Assembly: GCA_944472135.2 (NCBI GenBank)
Contig: CALYDD020000299.1
Location: 124,001-188,000, forward strand
Source of the DNA: Trichobilharzia regenti
Lineage: Eukaryota > Platyhelminthes > Trematoda > Strigeidida > Schistosomatidae
Direction: 5' to 3'
DNA: 64,000 bases
Made by a program: the position numbers and the translations under genes. This document shows positions 1 to 11,848 of this stretch, piece after piece; the first letter of the stretch is position 1, and each line of letters starts with the position of its first letter. The notes under the pieces are model-generated. The model did no database searches and was not told where the DNA came from. It was given only the letters and a program-made list of their open reading frames with translations.

Positions 1-29
1 CCACTCTAAGCCGTAGTAGAACTCTTACA
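1..29 (+). repeat. 3' end of 5' LTR (truncated by window edge)
   Basis: These 29 bases match the last 29 bases of the 3' LTR (5429-5457) and end in ACA, the usual LTR terminus. The rest of the LTR lies upstream of the window. Confidence 0.9.
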
Positions 30-31
30 AG

Positions 32-45
32 TGGTGAGCCCGTTT
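32..45 (+). promoter_or_regulatory. primer binding site of the Gypsy element
   Basis: TGGTGAGCCC begins two bases after the LTR end, the expected place for a tRNA primer site complementary to a tRNA ending in CCA. CsRn1-type elements are known to use tRNA-Trp. The match here is plausible, but the tRNA identity is inferred. Confidence 0.6.
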
Positions 46-210
46 TCACCGTTTTCCGCCATAGCTTAACGTGTTAACAATTCTTTTTACGTATCGTTTA
101 TTTTGTTATTTTTTTTCTTTTTCACGCACGGATATAAAGATTTGATTTGTTTTCTTTGTACTTATATTGTTTTTTTTATCACCTTGTTAATACTGTGTCC
201 TGTGTGCAAG

Positions 211-486
211 ATGGCTGATGGGGGGTCATCAAGCTTTGACGTGGTGGCCCATATTGCCAAGCTATACGAGGAGATCTGTAGTATCCGACAGGAGATGAAC
301 TCCAGGAGTCGTGGACGCAGTCCCTCAAGTTCGCGCAGTAGCAGACCCTTGCCACGTGCTAGCAGCAAGCGCCGACAGTCCCGAAGTAACCAGCCTGGAG
401 TGTGCTGGTATCATCGACGTTACGGAGCAAAAGCCCAAAAGTGCACTCGCCCGTGCACCTTCGATGTTCAACAGTCGGGAAACTAG
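211..486 (+). CDS. gag: Gag, severely shortened (nucleocapsid part only)
   Basis: The ATG at 211 opens a 91-codon frame. It holds a short acidic N-terminus, an Arg/Ser-rich linker (about residues 31-65) and a C-terminal Cys/His cluster (CWYHRRYG, then two further Cys) of the CsRn1 nucleocapsid type. Family Gags are usually several hundred residues, so the capsid region is missing and the two ends are fused in frame. The frame overlaps pol by 85 bases with pol in the -1 frame, which fits translation of pol by frameshifting; no textbook slippery heptamer is obvious. Particle assembly would probably need Gag from another copy. Confidence 0.75.
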   Translation: MADGGSSSFDVVAHIAKLYEEICSIRQEMNSRSRGRSPSSSRSSRPLPRASSKRRQSRSNQPGVCWYHRRYGAKAQKCTRPCTFDVQQSGN

Positions 487-3400
487 CAAGCCAGCACGTA
501 CTGGCGACTAACGTCGCTGGCGAACCACTCTCATGTCGCCTCTTCTATGTTACCGACCGTAACACTGGGATACGCTTCCTAATTGATACCGGAGCAGAGG
601 TCAGTGTAATCCCACCCACAGTAGAGGAGCGCAGGCGGCCAATGTCTCTTCAACTACGAGCCGCAAACGGTTCGCCAATTGCTACGTTCGGCAGGCGCTT
701 TATAGATCTTAACATCGGTTTGCGTCGTTCACTTCGTTGGGTCTTCCTGGTGGCAGACGTTACCACAGGTATAATTGGCATGGATCTATTGCAGCACTAC
801 CAATTACTGGTAGATACAGGTAATCATAAGTTAAAAGATCCTGTCACAAACCTCTCCGTCAGCGGTATTGTCACACAAGGCCCAGCCCTCAGCCCGGTAT
901 ATGCCACACCCACTAGCACTGGTCCTTATTCGCATATACTGCAGTCTTTTTCAGATTTGTTCAAACCTAGCAGCGGCCTGCCATGTGCGACTTCCAACGT
1001 CAAACACCATATTGTCACTACTGGCCCGCCAGTTTTCGCAAAGCCGAGGCGACTATCCCCAGAAAAACTAAAGGTTGTCAAAGCGGAGTTTGAGCATATG
1101 CTGGAAATGGGGATTATTAGGCCATCCAGCAGCCCGTGGTCCTCACCGTTGCACCTGGTACCTAAGAATAACGGTTTAGATTGGCGTCCTTGTGGCGACT
1201 ACCGCAGACTAAACGCACAAACTGTTCCCGATCGCTACCCTGTCCCGCACATACACGATTTAACCGCCTCACTCAAGGGAGCTCGAGTATTCAGCAAACT
1301 GGACCTTACACGGGCTTACTACCAGATTCCCGTCGACCCCGAAGATATACCTAAGACTGCTGTGATTACACCGTTTGGCCTGTTCGAGTTTCTTCGAATG
1401 CCTTTTGGCTTACGGAACGCTGCACAAACCTTCCAGCGTTTTATACATGACGTTTTGCGCGGGCTTGATTTCGCCTTCGCCTATCTGGACGATATCTTGG
1501 TAGCTAGTCCAGATGAAGCCACTCATCAACTTCATTTGCAGACAGTTTTCCAAAGACTTGTGACACACTCCCTCACACTCAACTTGCCGAAGTGTCAGAT
1601 TGGAGTCACTTCCCTGAAATTTTTGGGACATAGGATAGACAAAGATGGAATTTATCCGTTACCTGACCGGGTAGAAGCTATTCAAAACTTCCCTCTACCC
1701 ACTTCTCCCAAGGCACTACGCACTTTTCTCGGGATGGTTAGTTACTACCGTCGCTTTATCCCACAGTGTGCTCATATCGTGACCCCCTTGACTGACATGC
1801 TTAAAGGGAAATGCAAGTCTTTGGTGTTCACTAAGGAAGCCTCGACAGCTTTTGCAGCTATCAAGAAAGCTATTGCTGACGCCACAATGTTGGTCCATCT
1901 AGATGTTCAACTTCCAATCAGCATCTCCGTAGATGCCTCTAATACTGCGATCGGAGCCGTCCTTCAACAGCGTATGGCTAATGTATGGCTACCGATTGCT
2001 TTCTTTTCACGTAAACTTACCGCATGCGAATCTCGATACAGCACATTCGGTAGGGAACTTCTCGCTGTCTACGCTGCTGTCAAGCATTTTCGTCACTTCG
2101 TGGAAGGCCGGCAATTTACGGTATTTACCGACCATAAGCCATTGACGTACGCCCTCCACACTACTTCAGACCGGTATTCACCGCGAGAATCACGCCATTT
2201 AGACTATATTTCCCAGTTCACTTCTGATATCCAGCACGTTTCTGGATCGGATAACGCGGTAGCAGACGCTTTGTCTCGCGTATGTGCTACGTCCGTACCA
2301 CCAACCATCGATCTTCATAAAATGGCCGAACTCCAACTGAACGATTTGAACTTAGAACACCTGTCAAATAAAACCTCACTGAAAATAGAACGCGTCCCCT
2401 TGCTAAACAGTGAGGCAACTATACTTTGCGATATGTCAACTGGTACTCCTCGACCGATTGTTCCCACGTCTTTACGCCGAACTGTGTTTGAGTCACTCCA
2501 CAACCTCTCCCATCCTGGCATACGAGCAACGGACAAGTTGATTTCTGCGAGATTTGCGTGGCCCGGTATGAACCGTGATGTGCGTCAATGGACACGTGCT
2601 TGTGTGCAATGCCAACGTGCTAAAGTCACCAAGCATAACATCACGCCGTTGGGGACGTTTGCGACCCCAGACGCTCGGTTCCATCATATCCACCTGGATA
2701 TAGTAGGGCCTCTGCCCCCGTCTAACGGCTGCTCGTATTTACTCACATGTGTGGATCGTTTCACACGTTGGCCGGAAGCCATTCCGATACCTGATGTAAC
2801 GGCTCAAACCGTCTGTCGTGCCTTCATGGATGGCTGGGTTGCCCATTTTGGATGTCCCGCAACTGTCACTACCGACCGCGGACAACAATTTGAATCCACA
2901 AGCTTCAAAGAATTGTTAGAGATGCTGGGATGCAAACGCATTCGCACAACCGCGTATCATCCCGCGGCAAATGGCCTAGTAGAACGTTTCCACCGTCAAC
3001 TCAAAGCTGCGTTGATGGCAGTGGACAACAGTAAGTGGACAGATTCGCTACCACTGGTCCTGCTTAGCATCCGGGCTACGCTTAAGGGGGATCTGCAGTG
3101 CTCGCCAGCTGAATTGGTGTACGGTACCACCATGCGTTTACCAGGCGAGCTAATCGCTCCCGAAACTTTCGAGCCAAATTTCCCGGATACCACCCGTTAC
3201 GCTCAGCAACTTAAAAGTTTTATGCAGCGACTCCGACCAGTTTCCACACGCACTCAGAACCGAAAGGTTCAGGTTGATCGGCGACTTGATGACTGTACAC
3301 ACGTTTTCGTGCGTCACGACGCCATACGAAAGCCATTACAACCACCGTATGACGGGCCTTTTAAGGTCCTTAGTCGTAAAGATAAATTTTTCGTTATTGA

Positions 3401-3641
3401 CCGATGCGGCCGCCCAGACACTGTCAGCATAGACAGACTTAAAGCGGCATACACTGAAGAACCTTCACCCTCCCCATCGGCTCAATCAAATAGCCCCACT
3501 GAACCTAGTCCTTGTCCAGACTCAACTACTTCACCTCCGGTGGTGAATGATGATTCTCCTACCGTCACCAGTAAGACCCCTGTCACACGTGCTGGTCGAC
3601 GTGTTCACTGGCCCAAGAGGTTCGTAGAATTCTTTCACTGA
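402..3641 (+). CDS. pol: Pol polyprotein (PR-RT-RNase H-IN), intact
   Basis: A 1079-codon open frame with no breaks. Domains in order: aspartic protease with IDTGAEV (Asp62); reverse transcriptase with YLDD (residues 361-364); RNase H starting near Asp511 with a TDHKPL motif further on; integrase with an HHCC finger (about 697-735) and DDE residues Asp766, Asp825 and Glu861; then a GPF/Y-type C-terminal region (about 985-1018) and a Ser/Pro-rich tail. The first codon is GTG inside gag, so the real N-terminus is probably made by -1 frameshifting from gag, not by initiation here. All catalytic residues named are present, so the enzyme could be active. Confidence 0.92.
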   Translation: MLVSSTLRSKSPKVHSPVHLRCSTVGKLASQHVLATNVAGEPLSCRLFYVTDRNTGIRFLIDTGAEVSVIPPTVEERRRPMSLQLRAANGSPIATFGRRFIDLNIGLRRSLRWVFLVADVTTGIIGMDLLQHYQLLVDTGNHKLKDPVTNLSVSGIVTQGPALSPVYATPTSTGPYSHILQSFSDLFKPSSGLPCATSNVKHHIVTTGPPVFAKPRRLSPEKLKVVKAEFEHMLEMGIIRPSSSPWSSPLHLVPKNNGLDWRPCGDYRRLNAQTVPDRYPVPHIHDLTASLKGARVFSKLDLTRAYYQIPVDPEDIPKTAVITPFGLFEFLRMPFGLRNAAQTFQRFIHDVLRGLDFAFAYLDDILVASPDEATHQLHLQTVFQRLVTHSLTLNLPKCQIGVTSLKFLGHRIDKDGIYPLPDRVEAIQNFPLPTSPKALRTFLGMVSYYRRFIPQCAHIVTPLTDMLKGKCKSLVFTKEASTAFAAIKKAIADATMLVHLDVQLPISISVDASNTAIGAVLQQRMANVWLPIAFFSRKLTACESRYSTFGRELLAVYAAVKHFRHFVEGRQFTVFTDHKPLTYALHTTSDRYSPRESRHLDYISQFTSDIQHVSGSDNAVADALSRVCATSVPPTIDLHKMAELQLNDLNLEHLSNKTSLKIERVPLLNSEATILCDMSTGTPRPIVPTSLRRTVFESLHNLSHPGIRATDKLISARFAWPGMNRDVRQWTRACVQCQRAKVTKHNITPLGTFATPDARFHHIHLDIVGPLPPSNGCSYLLTCVDRFTRWPEAIPIPDVTAQTVCRAFMDGWVAHFGCPATVTTDRGQQFESTSFKELLEMLGCKRIRTTAYHPAANGLVERFHRQLKAALMAVDNSKWTDSLPLVLLSIRATLKGDLQCSPAELVYGTTMRLPGELIAPETFEPNFPDTTRYAQQLKSFMQRLRPVSTRTQNRKVQVDRRLDDCTHVFVRHDAIRKPLQPPYDGPFKVLSRKDKFFVIDRCGRPDTVSIDRLKAAYTEEPSPSPSAQSNSPTEPSPCPDSTTSPPVVNDDSPTVTSKTPVTRAGRRVHWPKRFVEFFH

Positions 3642-5052
3642 ACTAATCCATAGGTAAGGCTACTAGTGATTTTTTATTCCTTGTCACAATTTCTTATTCA
3701 ATTCTGCTATATTTAATCTATTTGGTCCCGCTTCTGGGAGTAGTCGTTTTAACCCTCACTAATCCTTTTAATCTTTATCTCTCGTTACAGAGGACCAGCA
3801 GCAGTTTGTTTTTACCCCTAATTTTTCATATCAATCTACTCGCTAGATCAGTTGGCGTCTCATGTCATCTTGTAACCCACACCAAAAGAGGAATTATGAA
3901 TAGTATATTACCTTTCCAAAAAAAAAATTTAATTATTATGTAAAAAAAAAATTTTATAAAATATATTTAAAAAAAAAGTAAAAAAAAATGTAAAATAATA
4001 ATAAATAAACAAAAAAAAATTATTTTTAAATAAAAAAAAGATTATAAAAAAAAAAAAAAAAAAAACTTCCACTGTATAGTTAAATGTACAGATATACATA
4101 TTTTTTTTTGCGCATAAATGCTTCACTTCTATGCTGTACATAGTAATTCGCTCAATTTATTTTCACAGCCTGTACTATATTCCTTCGGGTTTATGCCCTC
4201 CCGCAATTCATTTATTTTGTGAACCGTACTTATAAACATTATGCATCATCTTAGTTATGCACTTAGCAACATGAACAAAGTAATTTTGGTAATGATAACT
4301 ACTCATAGCTATGGGTTATGTACTAACTTCTCTGTAATTTTATAAGTTCTCACAGGGTAGAAACTTCCTTTGTTTTATCTCATTCTAACGTACTACTTCC
4401 AAGTTGCACCACTTTTCCTCGCATTGATTTCGCACAAGCTTTTGTAGTACCTTTACACCGATTTTGAAATCTTAACCTTTCTTTCCCATTTTCTTCTGTT
4501 TTTTTTTTACCCTGCTCCTTATCATACGCTGGTATAATGATTGCCTTTAACATGACTGCTAGGTTCTGTTGAAGCGGAGGAAGGGAGCATTGGTCTAATA
4601 TGAAAGTTAGACATAATGAATCACCTTCTTGCTACGACAGCCTCGGCGCCAGAGGTTTACCATCAAACCTCCACATAAGTAAGCTTGTAATAGTGCGGAA
4701 TTAAAAAAAAAAAGAATGAATCGATACAATAAAAAAATAAATAAAAAAAGATTAATAAAAATATGAAAGACAAAAAAAAAATAAAAAAAAAAAACATCAG
4801 ACCGCAGAAGCTTACAACCACACAAGGCACCAGCGCCATTTCTTATCATATTCCGTCTTACTTCACTAATCATGTACATACCACTTCCAACTTATCTTAA
4901 TTTTTTTCTCTTTTCTTTTGCTTTCTTTCCTTTCGGTGAAATTTCTTTTTTTTACTATTGCTATTTTCAAACCTTCTCATTCACCCATTGCTACTGTGCC
5001 AAGCCATCCTACTGTTGTATATCGAAGCTTGCTGGTTTCCCACCAACCTTCT
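3642..5052 (+). other. long 3' non-coding region of the Gypsy element
   Basis: About 1.4 kb separate the pol stop from the polypurine tract. The stretch contains A-rich or A/T-homopolymer blocks (about 3918-4072 and 4704-4796) and T-rich runs. The short ORFs are products of composition. I see no env-like gene and no convincing reading frame. Confidence 0.7.
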
Positions 5053-5067
5053 AGGGGGGGGATAACC
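5053..5067 (+). promoter_or_regulatory. polypurine tract next to 3' LTR
   Basis: A run of eight G followed by ATAACC lies directly before the TGT that starts the 3' LTR. This is the expected place for the plus-strand priming site, and it defines the LTR start at 5068. Confidence 0.75.
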
Positions 5068-5457
5068 TGTAGTGCACATTGTACCTTTGAACTTTTGTTT
5101 AAACTGACTCACCCACGGTGATCCACGTTTTACCTTTTGACTTGTGAGTCTTCCTTACGTTCATAGGTTCGCTCTCTTGTTGTGCTCTCCTTCTGCACAC
5201 TCTCCGAGCCTACCTCCAGCAACGTCTGCAGATAAGTTGTACGACTTCTTTATTTATTGAATTTTATATTTCGTCGAATAAAATATAATTCTCCCAGGTA
5301 CTCTTGTCACATCAAGTCTTTTTACAACGATACAGTTCGTCAGTATTTGCGCGTCCAGTAGTGTACTGCTAAGCTTAGTAGGTCGCCAAAACGGTGAAGA
5401 AGTTTGTAAGGGTGTTTAGAGTATAGGTCCACTCTAAGCCGTAGTAGAACTCTTACA
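5068..5457 (+). repeat. 3' LTR of the Gypsy element (390 bp)
   Basis: Starts TGTAGTGC after the polypurine tract and ends CTTACA. Its last 29 bases equal window bases 1-29. An AATAAA lies near 5278 and could serve as polyadenylation signal. Directly after it the inverted-repeat left arm resumes (AATATCTC...). Confidence 0.9.
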
Positions 5458-5458
5458 A

Positions 5459-5880
5459 ATATCTCAATGCAGAGCATACAAGTACCCATGAAAGTCCTGC
5501 TCAACTATTCAAATCTAGAATTCTCAGAAAGCATCTGATGTTCACGACTTCTAATGTACATTATAACAGAGGGAATGACTATAGACCTTCTGTTGGAATC
5601 ATACTACAACAAAATGGAAACGAATAGTGAAGATATTAGACATCGAAGATCATTCACTCCATAACAGACACCTGGGTCAAGTGAGAATAAATGAAGTAGG
5701 TCGTTCTGATTATAATTTTAATGATTCTGCTATTAATCCTGACTTTGTAGATAATTCAGAAATCAGTCTAGATGATACTGATGGAAATAATATCACAGAA
5801 TCAGTTAGAAGATCGCAGAGACTTGCGAGGAACCGAGACTTCATTATAAATACGTAAGGAGACATTCGACATGTGGCAGA
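5459..5880 (+). pseudogene. 3' end of Mag-type Gypsy pol (integrase C-terminus and tail)
   Basis: Decayed reading frames match the minus-strand copies at 19785-20262 and 36442-36860. The peptide around NRHLGQVRINEVG resembles the RHxxQL-type C-terminal end of Gypsy integrase (GPY/F region), followed by an acidic tail and a basic RRSQRLA stretch. The upstream part of this copy is separated by the 1-5457 insertion. Confidence 0.75.
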
Positions 5881-6075
5881 TGTGGTGATTGACAATTTCT
5901 CTGTCTGTAATGTTTAAATACTAACTGTTGTTTGTTAATATATTTTTTATAAGAATTGAAATATAATTCCGCCAAATACAAATTCCTAAATGCATCCCTC
6001 AATGTGTTTTTGGATGAATTCGTGTAATTCGGTGATTGCGAAATACAAATACTACTATTACAAATAATTATAACA
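5881..6075 (+). repeat. LTR of Mag-type Gypsy element, left arm copy
   Basis: Starts TGTGGTGATT and ends ATAACA, about 195 bp. It is the mirror of the LTR at 19590-19784 and related to the LTRs at 36248-36441 and 37885-38078. It marks the 3' end of the same ancestral insertion carried by both arms. Confidence 0.85.
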
Positions 6076-7139
6076 TATGCATTAAGCTAAAATGAATGAT
6101 AATGTCAATAACAGCATGATTCCCGAACAAACAGATAGGAACTGGGAAATGTGAGACATATATCTCCATTTCAACGTGTTGTTTAATCACAGAAAACAAA
6201 CTGTCAAGTGACAACAATATTTAGTCAAAAAAGTGAATTCACTCTAACGTGGATTAGAAGACAAGTACACGAATGAATATGTTACGTGACAACTGTTTCA
6301 CTTTTCATAAGGCTTTAAAGAAATTAATATATTTCTATCCAATCAAACAAATATTTCTGCAGTGCACGTCTTACCTATCGCAGGTTATGTGTCTGCTGGC
6401 AACGGATGGGAACGTTCTACAAAGTTTTGTAGCAAAATCAAAACGAGACTTCGAAAAAAGCTGTTGTCTAATTGAAAATTAGGCATCCAGTTTGAAGCGG
6501 TCATTTGTCAGGCGACAATAGGCCCTGGTTTAAGCCGCATGCTCCACTAACAAAGAAGTGATTGGAATTTACAAACACTGAAGCGGATAAATTGAAAACG
6601 GAAAGGTCGTTTGCCAGAGAGATACTTATGCGTATTAATCAAATTAGAAGTTGCATTGAAGATGTTGTGAATTGTGGCTACTCAATCCATTACATCGAAG
6701 CGAATAAGATAAAATATGTTTAGGTGCTTTCTGTCATAAAAATTGGCTAAAAATTCCTTCATCTACGAATTGTTCATAATTCTGCATGTGTGTCCGAATT
6801 GGCATAGACCGAACTATCATCACAAGATGAGAAGCAGCCAATAAAGTGGATTCATTGGCAAAATCTGACAGATCCGATTCACTACAGCAAGCTATAACAG
6901 AAATGCTTGAAATAAAAATGTATTTGAAACTTGAAAAGAGTTGTATAGAACCTCGGATTCCACTTGGTTTTAACAGGTAATGTAATCTGTGGAATATGTG
7001 ATGGGATTTCTCGTCATATTATGACAAAAAGATGTGAGGTGCAATAAATTAGAGGCAATATGTAGATGGAGGAATAGTAAGCCCATCGTTCAAACAGATC
7101 ACAAAACTATGCCAAGAATGTCTGTCTAACGGGCTTCTA
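6076..7139. other. left arm, no gene recognised
   Basis: Non-coding sequence mirrored at about 18532-19589. The first 200 bases (about 6100-6260) have a third, inverted paralogue near 32800-33000. Short ORFs are not conserved between arms in a coding-like manner. Confidence 0.6.
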
Positions 7140-8590
7140 TCATTATTATTATTATTGTATCCTTTAACTCCTAGAGGAACATAGGGCTTCAGCTGCGCAT
7201 CTCCATTGCCTTCTGTTTTCTGCCAACTTTTTCACCCCACTCTAATTCTGCCCACATGCTTTCATCTCCTCTTCACATGACCTCCTCCAAGTTACCTTTG
7301 GACGACCAATTTGCCGCTTCCCTTTCGGGTTCCACTGGAGGGCTTGTCTAGTGATGTCACTTGATGGTTTCCTCAGAGTATGGCCAGCCAATCCATCTCC
7401 ATTTCCTCTGGCCTATTTGTTTCACAATCGGTTCCTGGTTGGTTCGCTCCCAGAGATTCCTGTTACTGATATTTTCTGGCCGGCCGGCCATCTGATCTTG
7501 AGTATTTCGCGAAGACAACTGTTAATGAAGGTCTGTAGTTCATCTGAGGTAATATTTATGACACGCCAAGTCTCTGATCCTTTTGGTAGCACTGACTTCA
7601 CATTGGAGTTAGAAATCCGGATATTATTTTTGATGGTGAGTGCTGTTGACCTCCACACAAACTTAAGAGTAATGAAAGCTTGTCTTGCTTTCCCGATTCT
7701 GGATTTGATATCCTCGTCAGTTCCGTTCACCTGTAGTTGAAACGATGCTACCCAGGTAGGTAAAGGAGGTTGTTTCTTTCAGGTTCCTCCGATTTATGCT
7801 GATTGTTGTCTATTGTTGTTGCTATTGGTGTTGGCCAGGAATCTCCATCACCTCTGTTTTCTCTATGTTAACCTGAAGGAGGTCCTATCTTTGATGCTTC
7901 TTCTGCCAGCTTGTTGCTTTTCACTTGCATATCTTCCAGGTTGCTAAGGAGATGTATAGTAATTCGTCGATACCGTGGAAAGAAAGTAATGAGACTGCAA
8001 CAACACAAATCCATTTTCCCTTCCATCTAGTCCATTTGGCTGGATGCATGAGTGCCGACACTGTTTCGTAACTACCTCGTTTGATCATATCAATGTTAGG
8101 TATAGAGACGGTGGATAGTTCCTTGCCAAAGTTGTTTTCCATCATCTTGTCCTTTCCTGCCATCAGATGTTCAGTGTCAAGCCGAGAAAGATGCTGATGA
8201 ACGTGTGCAATCTACTGGAAATGTTTCAACTGATCACGCTCCAAGTCTTCAAAGCACATGGAGGCACAAGCATGATACTGGTGCTAAAAATTCAAACCTC
8301 GGTCCTAAAGCCCAGTGATGTGTATCTGTGCACTTGTATCATTCCGAGATGATGCTCATGGTGCCTGTGAAGGCGATTAAGATCCAGTTCCTGTCTGAAC
8401 TGAAGTCATTCTTAGCTAGCGGAATGACAAGCTGACTGTCATTCCAATCTTCTAGTTCATTGGATTACCCAGTCGTGTTTGGTGAATTCATCTCTTCGCA
8501 ATGCTTTTTGATGGATTACATGCCATGTTCTTGAGTTCCAAACATTTAATCTCCTTGTTGTTCTTGTTTCGAATAAGTGTCGCTTTTACT
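7140..8590 (-). pseudogene. SR2/RTE-like non-LTR retrotransposon remnant, left arm
   Basis: Read on the minus strand, 8590-8400 resembles the start of an RTE endonuclease (VWNSRTWHV, like the WNVRTM start motif). 8060-7900 holds a worn remnant of the RT DD region, and 7800-7240 gives the characteristic C-terminal stretch (TYLGSIVST, DIKSRIGKARQAF, GSETWRV, INSCLREILKIRWP). Frames are broken and the middle of the protein is missing. A TTA/TAA microsatellite lies at its 3' end (about 7143-7160). Confidence 0.8.
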
Positions 8591-11500
8591 AATCAGTAGA
8601 TACCGATCTCTTCCTAGATTGCATGAACTATGGATGTAGCTCACTTTCTGTCAACAAATATTATAGGCTTTTAAAACGAGAATCACGACACCGAGTAAAA
8701 GAAACATAAGAGAATATATCACTCAGGAGAAACAGAGGTATACTGCAGGTGCATTTTGAACACACTGAATGAGTTTCGAGTATTTCATAGTCTTAGCCAC
8801 AGCCATTACGATAAAAGTTGTACTTCGGTCTGAGTTGGTCATTCTGCTGTCTGACTCGCATCAATGAAGTCTCTTGAAACAACAATTTTGAAGTTGTTCC
8901 TTCTCTTATGATGTGGGTTTTTCGTTTCATTTCAAAGTACTGATGAGTGAAGTCAAAATTCAGTGTTCTTCTTGACTTGAAATACAATTGGAGAGACTTT
9001 AACATATATGAGTTTAAATAAATTTCACCGATTCCATGGATCAAACTATAAAATCATTCTCTCGAATATTGTGATACTTGTAAACCTAACCCTCAAGAAG
9101 ATGACTGATTCAGCGGGAAACATATTATCTAGGGAAGAATAGACAATGTCGTCTTTCATTACTGTAATATGTAATCAGTACTTCTGAGTGTTTCAGATTT
9201 GACGTGTACGACACGAATAGGATTATTTAACACGCCTCAGTCTTTTACCAATAGATACCATCGCTCCATACTGAGGATCAGCTGACCAAGAAATAGAAAG
9301 TAGATAGGACCAACTAAAATGTCACCACCTAAAAAGTGGGTAGGAGGAAACGGAGATTGACTGCACACCATCCAGTGATATTCTGGTTGGAAACCGTGAG
9401 TCGAAGAGTGAAAAGATGATATCATTCAATGATTAAGGCTAATCGACAGTAGAGGTGAATTGTGGAGCCAGCTAAATTAGACTTCAGACAACACAGTATT
9501 CCACCGGAAACCCGATGTTATAATACTGATAATCATATGGTTTATGAAAAATCAATGGAACAGCATTACATGGACTTGGTCTGCCGCATAAATTGCTACG
9601 GATGCATTCAACAATTTATATGGATGAAATCCATCTTGCTTACTCGGAAATGTGAAGAGAGAGAGAAGACATCAGGAAACAAGATTAGATGGAGGCGCAT
9701 AGTTTGTTGTCAGAGAGAAACATACTCTGAGTTAGAGACATTAAAATATTGTTTTGATGTGCAGATTGCCTGTATTTCTCATCGATTCACGTAAATGATG
9801 CTGTTGACCGGTGACATTTCATCAAACAGGCCTGTATATACCTCGTCAAGGGGCTGCAGACACAACACCATGGAGACATGGAGGGATTTCAATAAAATTA
9901 TTTCATGGTCTCTTTCAAATATGGAGCTGTAAATCTATGAATGATAAAACTTGAAGAATACGTAGAAACAAGAATGTGTGGCACGATTACACTAATTAGT
10001 TTTCGCTTTCTCAACACATTTCATTTCTTTGTATCAGCTCGAATTTGGAGTGCTTCTGTGGTTTCTGCTCCCAAGACCCTCATGAACTAGTCTGCATGAT
10101 GACCGTGATCACTGCCTACCTAATATCAGATGTGTATTCGATGCCAGAGACACAATCACTTGCGTACAACATCCAGTCAAATTTCAGTCATTGGCTCCTC
10201 TTAACAACAATCTTGTTTCTAAAAGACGAAATCCAAATAAAACAAATGAGCGGCACGATAATCATACCACATATTTCTCAACGATAATAATAATAATAAT
10301 TAACACATATCGTTTCTTTTGTGTTTGTGAGACATTAGAGTTTGTGTGATTTTCAGTAGTGTCCTCAGGTCAGTCTGTCTCGACACACCTGATTATCTGG
10401 TGGTAGCCTAAATTTATGAATTCCGTCAGTGGTTAGTATCGTCCCTGTGAATCGATGAGTTGTTCAGTTTAGATATTCTCATAAAATTGTAATGATTTTA
10501 TCTTTTTTTGTAATTCATGATGATTAGATGACTCTGCACACACTTTGTATTTTTATTTCCTCTCCTCATTGCTCACTTCAGTGATGAGAGAATGCATCCC
10601 TCATGTTGAATTTACTCACAATGTCATTCATCTCCGTTTATGTGTCCATTCTAATTATTTGTGAGGTGAGTAACTGCGCCCCTTTAAATTAAACACATTC
10701 TGTACAGAATAACTGATAATTATAGGATTATCGTTCGCTGTAATCGGATAGGCAATTAAATTCAACAGATGAATGGTTTCACGAAGCTAATTGGCAAATG
10801 TGATTTCTTTCTATGGCAGCGTAATCGAGCATGGCGCTGTGTGTTTTTCACCACGGCAGCTCAAGTCGCAGAAGAAATGGAGATATAACATAGGAGGTAT
10901 AAGTTCCACGACTGACTTCGCTTTCCTCATCATCCTCAAATGCAGTCTCCGATTGTCTCCAGTTGAGATGCCACACGAATGTTTGAATGGAAGTCCCACT
11001 CAGTGGCCACGTTACAATGTATTGGATGCTTCAGCATTCTCCTTGTACATATTTGTTGAGTGGTTGATTAGCGAATGCTTTGCAGCTGGAATGCCTGTCT
11101 CTCTCCCTTCATTTCCTCTCTGAAAATCTGATCTTCAGTGTCTAGAGAGTTAATCCACGCACGGTTTCCGGGATCAACCGGAAATGCTTGTCACGGCTCA
11201 GGAGACGAGTGTCTCCATCATATTCTAGCTCTGATTTTACTTTCATGTTTAAATCACCACTTCTATTTCCTCAGCTGTGTGCACCACACTTACAAAATGC
11301 CTTTTCAATATTGTAAGTCTCCAAAGCTCACCTGAATCTGACTGCCTATTACATGCTGATGAGTGCCACTTTTACTTGAGGCGGCGCCTGCTGGGTGTGC
11401 GCAAGGGAACATCTCCTCTACACGCTTCATGTTAACCAAGACAAATGATTGTTCCTAGTGACGTTGTTGCAATTGTTGTTGTTGTTTATATTTGGTTATA

Positions 11501-11848
11501 TCCATGATCTACGTCTTCCCCATGTTCATTTGAACTCCTATATTCACTGTTTATTCTTCCAGCTGTTAGATTACGCGGGATCTCTCATATGAATACAAAC
11601 TGGCGACAGTCAACACGTGGAGAGAGAGAGAGCTAGTAATGTTTTTAAAACGACTCATTCACTGCGATGAATAAGAACATATGGATGTTGAAGCCAGAGT
11701 GCAGAAGTACAAGGCTATGCAGCCAGCGACATCGTTCTCGCCAGACAGACACATCGAAATTCAGAAAACCTTCTTCTCAATCTGAGAGTAGTTGAGAGAA
11801 TATCGTCGATTCAGGCAGATGAGCAGACATACATAATCTGATAGAACG
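8591..11848. other. left arm, degenerate repeats without a recognised gene
   Basis: The sequence is mirrored in the right arm. ORFs of 80-110 codons occur at the same places in both arms (for example 9462-9794 and 15877-16209), but about 8 of 110 residues differ, which looks neutral. Segments 8690-8900 and 10035-10480 are also related to 30690-30900 and 32040-32480. A TAA microsatellite lies near 10284-10303. Confidence 0.55.

Larger units (their letters stand above)
1..5457 (+). mobile_element. CsRn1/Boudicca-like Gypsy LTR retrotransposon
   Basis: The first 29 bases are identical to 5429-5457, so the window opens inside the 5' LTR and the element ends with a full 3' LTR. Order: 5' LTR end, primer site, tiny gag, pol (protease, RT, RNase H, integrase), long 3' non-coding stretch, polypurine tract, 3' LTR. 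The C/H-rich gag C-terminus (CWYHRRYG...C...C) is typical of the CsRn1/Kabuki branch of Gypsy. Pol is uninterrupted, which suggests a young copy. It is inserted in the left arm of the large inverted repeat: the right arm reads straight through the corresponding point near 20212. Confidence 0.93.
5459..11848. repeat. left arm of large inverted repeat 1
   Basis: Reverse-complementary to 13824-20212 almost end to end (6390 versus 6389 bases). The coordinate sum of paired positions stays near 25671, so there are only small balancing indels. Divergence is a few percent: one 102-residue frame differs at 3 residues between arms. The outer edge coincides with the Gypsy 3' LTR, so the original arm was cut there and should resume upstream of the window. 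Confidence 0.95.

Noticed and set aside
103..210. N-terminal extension of the 127-codon ORF before the gag ATG
   Set aside because: Phe/Leu-rich translation of a T-rich leader. The ATG at 211 starts the sensible Gag sequence.
402..486. Slippery heptamer for gag-pol frameshifting
   Set aside because: The overlap and the -1 frame fit, but no X XXY YYZ heptamer sits in the gag frame. The A-rich GCAAAAGCC and CCCAAAAG stretches are only suggestive.
3929..4141. ORFs in homopolymer regions of the Gypsy 3' region
   Set aside because: Low-complexity Phe/Lys frames produced by A/T runs.
9462..9794. 110-codon ORF present in both inverted repeat arms (also 15877-16209)
   Set aside because: About 8 residues differ between arms with no sign of frame protection, no domain is recognised, and no splice or promoter context fits. 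It is explained by arm duplication.
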